This document shows positions 62,962 to 64,000 of a DNA stretch of 64,000 nucleotides, one piece after another. The translations under genes and the position numbers were made by a program. Origin of the DNA: Vibrio sp. VB16 (GTDB lineage: Bacteria; Pseudomonadota; Gammaproteobacteria; Enterobacterales; Vibrionaceae); the NCBI RefSeq assembly GCF_015594925.2, contig NZ_CP087591.1, forward strand, positions 868,001-932,000. The letters run 5' to 3'. The notes beneath the pieces are model-generated. The model was not told the origin of the DNA and did no database searches. It saw only the letters and a list, made by a program, of their open reading frames with translations. Each line of letters opens with the position of its first letter. Position 1 is the first letter of the stretch.

Positions 62962-63438
62962 CTAGTGTGTATGTGTCGACGAATTTTCATCTGAACTTTT
63001 CAAATCGTCTTTGATAAATTTCAGGGTATGAAATGCCATTAGAGAAAAGCAGACAATAAGTACACCATTAATGGTGAAATAAGACATTCCCATCACAGGT
63101 GTCACTTTGGTCGACAGCATGGTGTAATCAAAACTTAAATAAGCCAAGATTACATTCAGTATTAATAAGAAACAGGCTATTACTAGGCGAAACGGTCGTT
63201 TCGCGCTGTCGGGCAACAAGGTCATTATGACATCGACACCCATGTGTAATTTATGTTTGTAACAAGAACTGATGCCAAAATAGACGGCCCAGATAAAACA
63301 GATAACAGATAGCTCTTCGCTCCAGGGCACAACAAAACCGAAGCCGTAACGTAAGAACACGTTAATGATGACCATTAAAACCGTAATAGAAATGGCAATT
63401 GAAGCTAAGATTTCTTCAATGTTAGTTATAAAACGCAT
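62962..63438 (-). CDS. TRAP transporter small membrane subunit (DctQ type)
   Basis: Four-helix membrane subunit of 158 residues with the DctQ patterns VFLRYGFGFVVPWSEELSVI and CYKHKLHMGVDVIMTLLP. It pairs with the large subunit. TTGGAG precedes the ATG. The C-terminus is polar and His-rich (SSTHTH). Separated from the binding protein gene by a hairpin (63471-63513). Confidence 0.92.
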   Translation of the reverse strand: MRFITNIEEILASIAISITVLMVIINVFLRYGFGFVVPWSEELSVICFIWAVYFGISSCYKHKLHMGVDVIMTLLPDSAKRPFRLVIACFLLILNVILAYLSFDYTMLSTKVTPVMGMSYFTINGVLIVCFSLMAFHTLKFIKDDLKSSDENSSTHTH

Positions 63439-63470
63439 TTGTACTCCAAGAATCTATCTAAACGAACTAA

Positions 63471-63513
63471 TTACAACGCCTTATTAGGCTTTATCAGTAA
63501 CAAGGCGTTGTAA
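63471..63513 (-). promoter_or_regulatory. Intercistronic hairpin after TRAP binding protein gene
   Basis: TTACAACGCCTT (63471-63482) pairs with AAGGCGTTGTAA (63502-63513), 12 bp with a 19-base loop, just downstream of the binding-protein stop. Part of the stem can alternatively form GCCT-TATT-AGGC within the loop. On the - strand no T-run follows, so partial termination or transcript protection fits best. Confidence 0.7.
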
Positions 63514-63525
63514 GTCGTTTTTTAA

Positions 63526-64000
63526 CTATTTGCTAGCGCGGATTTTCTCCAGTTCGCCATTAATCGTTGCGTGAATACCTTTGCTCCATGATGGGAACTG
63601 GTTATACACGTCAGCGGTTAGCTTACCGAATTCAGCTGTATCAACTTCGTTGAATGTTACGCCTAAGTCTTGAAGTTTGTTCATGTACTCTTCATCAAGT
63701 TTCACTAATTCGCTGGTATTCGAAATCGCACCAGCTTCTAGCTCTTCCATCACAATTTTTTGTTGTTCAGCCGTTAACTTGTCCCAAACTTTTGGTGAAA
63801 TGTATAGGCCAACAGTACCTAAGAAGTGTTTAGTAAATGACATGTTCTTTGCCACTTCATACATCTTAGTTGAGTACATAGTTAAGATTGAACCTTCAAG
63901 ACCATCGACAACACCTTGCTGAACGCCAGCATAGGTTTCTGGGAATGGTAATGAAGCAGGAGAAGCGCCCATAGATGCGAGTGTACTGATGAACAGTTGA
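63526..64000 (-). CDS. TRAP transporter solute-binding protein (DctP type), partial
   Basis: C-terminal 157 codons of a periplasmic DctP-family binding protein; the frame is open to the right edge, so the start and signal peptide are missing. The segment MGASPASLPFPETYAGVQQG followed by VVDGLEGS is the family's ligand-pocket signature, and KVWDKLTAEQQKIVMEE is the usual C-terminal helix. No substrate can be inferred. It is the first gene of the operon. Confidence 0.93.
   Translation of the reverse strand, partial: QLFISTLASMGASPASLPFPETYAGVQQGVVDGLEGSILTMYSTKMYEVAKNMSFTKHFLGTVGLYISPKVWDKLTAEQQKIVMEELEAGAISNTSELVKLDEEYMNKLQDLGVTFNEVDTAEFGKLTADVYNQFPSWSKGIHATINGELEKIRASK

Noticed and set aside
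1..64000. tRNA or rRNA genes, CRISPR arrays, transposases, phage genes
   Set aside because: Scanned by eye on both strands; no cloverleaf-like units, regularly spaced repeats or transposase/integrase motifs were found.

Overview
The window looks like a chromosomal segment of a marine gammaproteobacterium, most likely Vibrionaceae (Vibrio, Photobacterium, Grimontia or Enterovibrio). The evidence is a VpsT/CsgD-type regulator, a clade-3 KatA catalase of the Aliivibrio type, a moderately AT-rich composition with AT-rich intergenic regions, and gene families typical of that group. I see no rRNA or tRNA gene, CRISPR array, insertion sequence or phage gene. It reads as a string of complete metabolic and stress-response modules. 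Both edges cut genes: the hpaE tail on the left and a TRAP binding protein on the right.

Layout. (1) 1-4.7 kb, + strand: end of a 4-hydroxyphenylacetate/homoprotocatechuate pathway (hpaE tail, hpaF, hpaD), a GlcG/HbpS-like protein, a Bcr/CflA-type MFS transporter and a GabD-type succinate semialdehyde dehydrogenase. (2) 4.8-13.5 kb, +: a self-contained RND efflux operon (lipoprotein outer-membrane factor, adaptor, pump) with its own OmpR-type regulator and histidine kinase, followed by an unusually long RecX-like protein. (3) 13.5-19.4 kb, -: a six-gene chaperone-usher pilus operon with two pilins, two chaperones, usher and probable tip protein, divergent from a VpsT-like LuxR regulator. (4) 20.8-22.2 kb: an HflX GTPase. 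(5) 22.6-36.6 kb, +: an L-fucose locus with a DeoR regulator, an ABC sugar transporter, fucI-K-U-A-O, a chemoreceptor and a second FGGY kinase, broken up by terminator-like hairpins. (6) 36.9-42.5 kb: patatin-like protein, catalase plus ankyrin protein, SDR, cold-shock protein and several very small genes.

(7) 43.0-53.5 kb, +: the most notable block. A LON-domain protein precedes an ECF sigma factor and its ChrR zinc/cupin anti-sigma factor. These are followed, with mostly overlapping or adjacent genes, by a DUF523/DUF1722 protein, photolyase, a SnoaL-like protein, SDR, flavin amine-oxidase-like protein, DUF1365, a cyclopropane-fatty-acid-synthase-like methyltransferase, DUF2878, a chalcone-isomerase-like protein and a DUF3833 lipoprotein. 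Two near-identical candidate sigma sites (TGATC[C/G], 16 bp, CGTAATG) lie before the LON gene and before rpoE. I read this as a light/singlet-oxygen response operon that couples DNA repair to membrane fatty-acid modification.

(8) 53.6-64 kb: small hypothetical and secreted proteins, a VOC protein, then on the - strand a secreted SdsA-type alkylsulfatase with a small secreted partner, an AraC regulator, and a TRAP transporter operon ending in a HAD phosphatase and an unrecognised membrane protein.

How the parts fit: the catabolic modules feed central metabolism. HPA ring cleavage would yield pyruvate and succinate semialdehyde, the latter handled by gabD. Fucose would yield dihydroxyacetone phosphate and lactaldehyde, the latter reduced by fucO. 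The rest are surface or stress systems. Several operons carry intercistronic hairpins that probably set unequal expression of major pilin, solute-binding proteins and enzymes. All functions are assigned by recognising sequence motifs; no database search was run.
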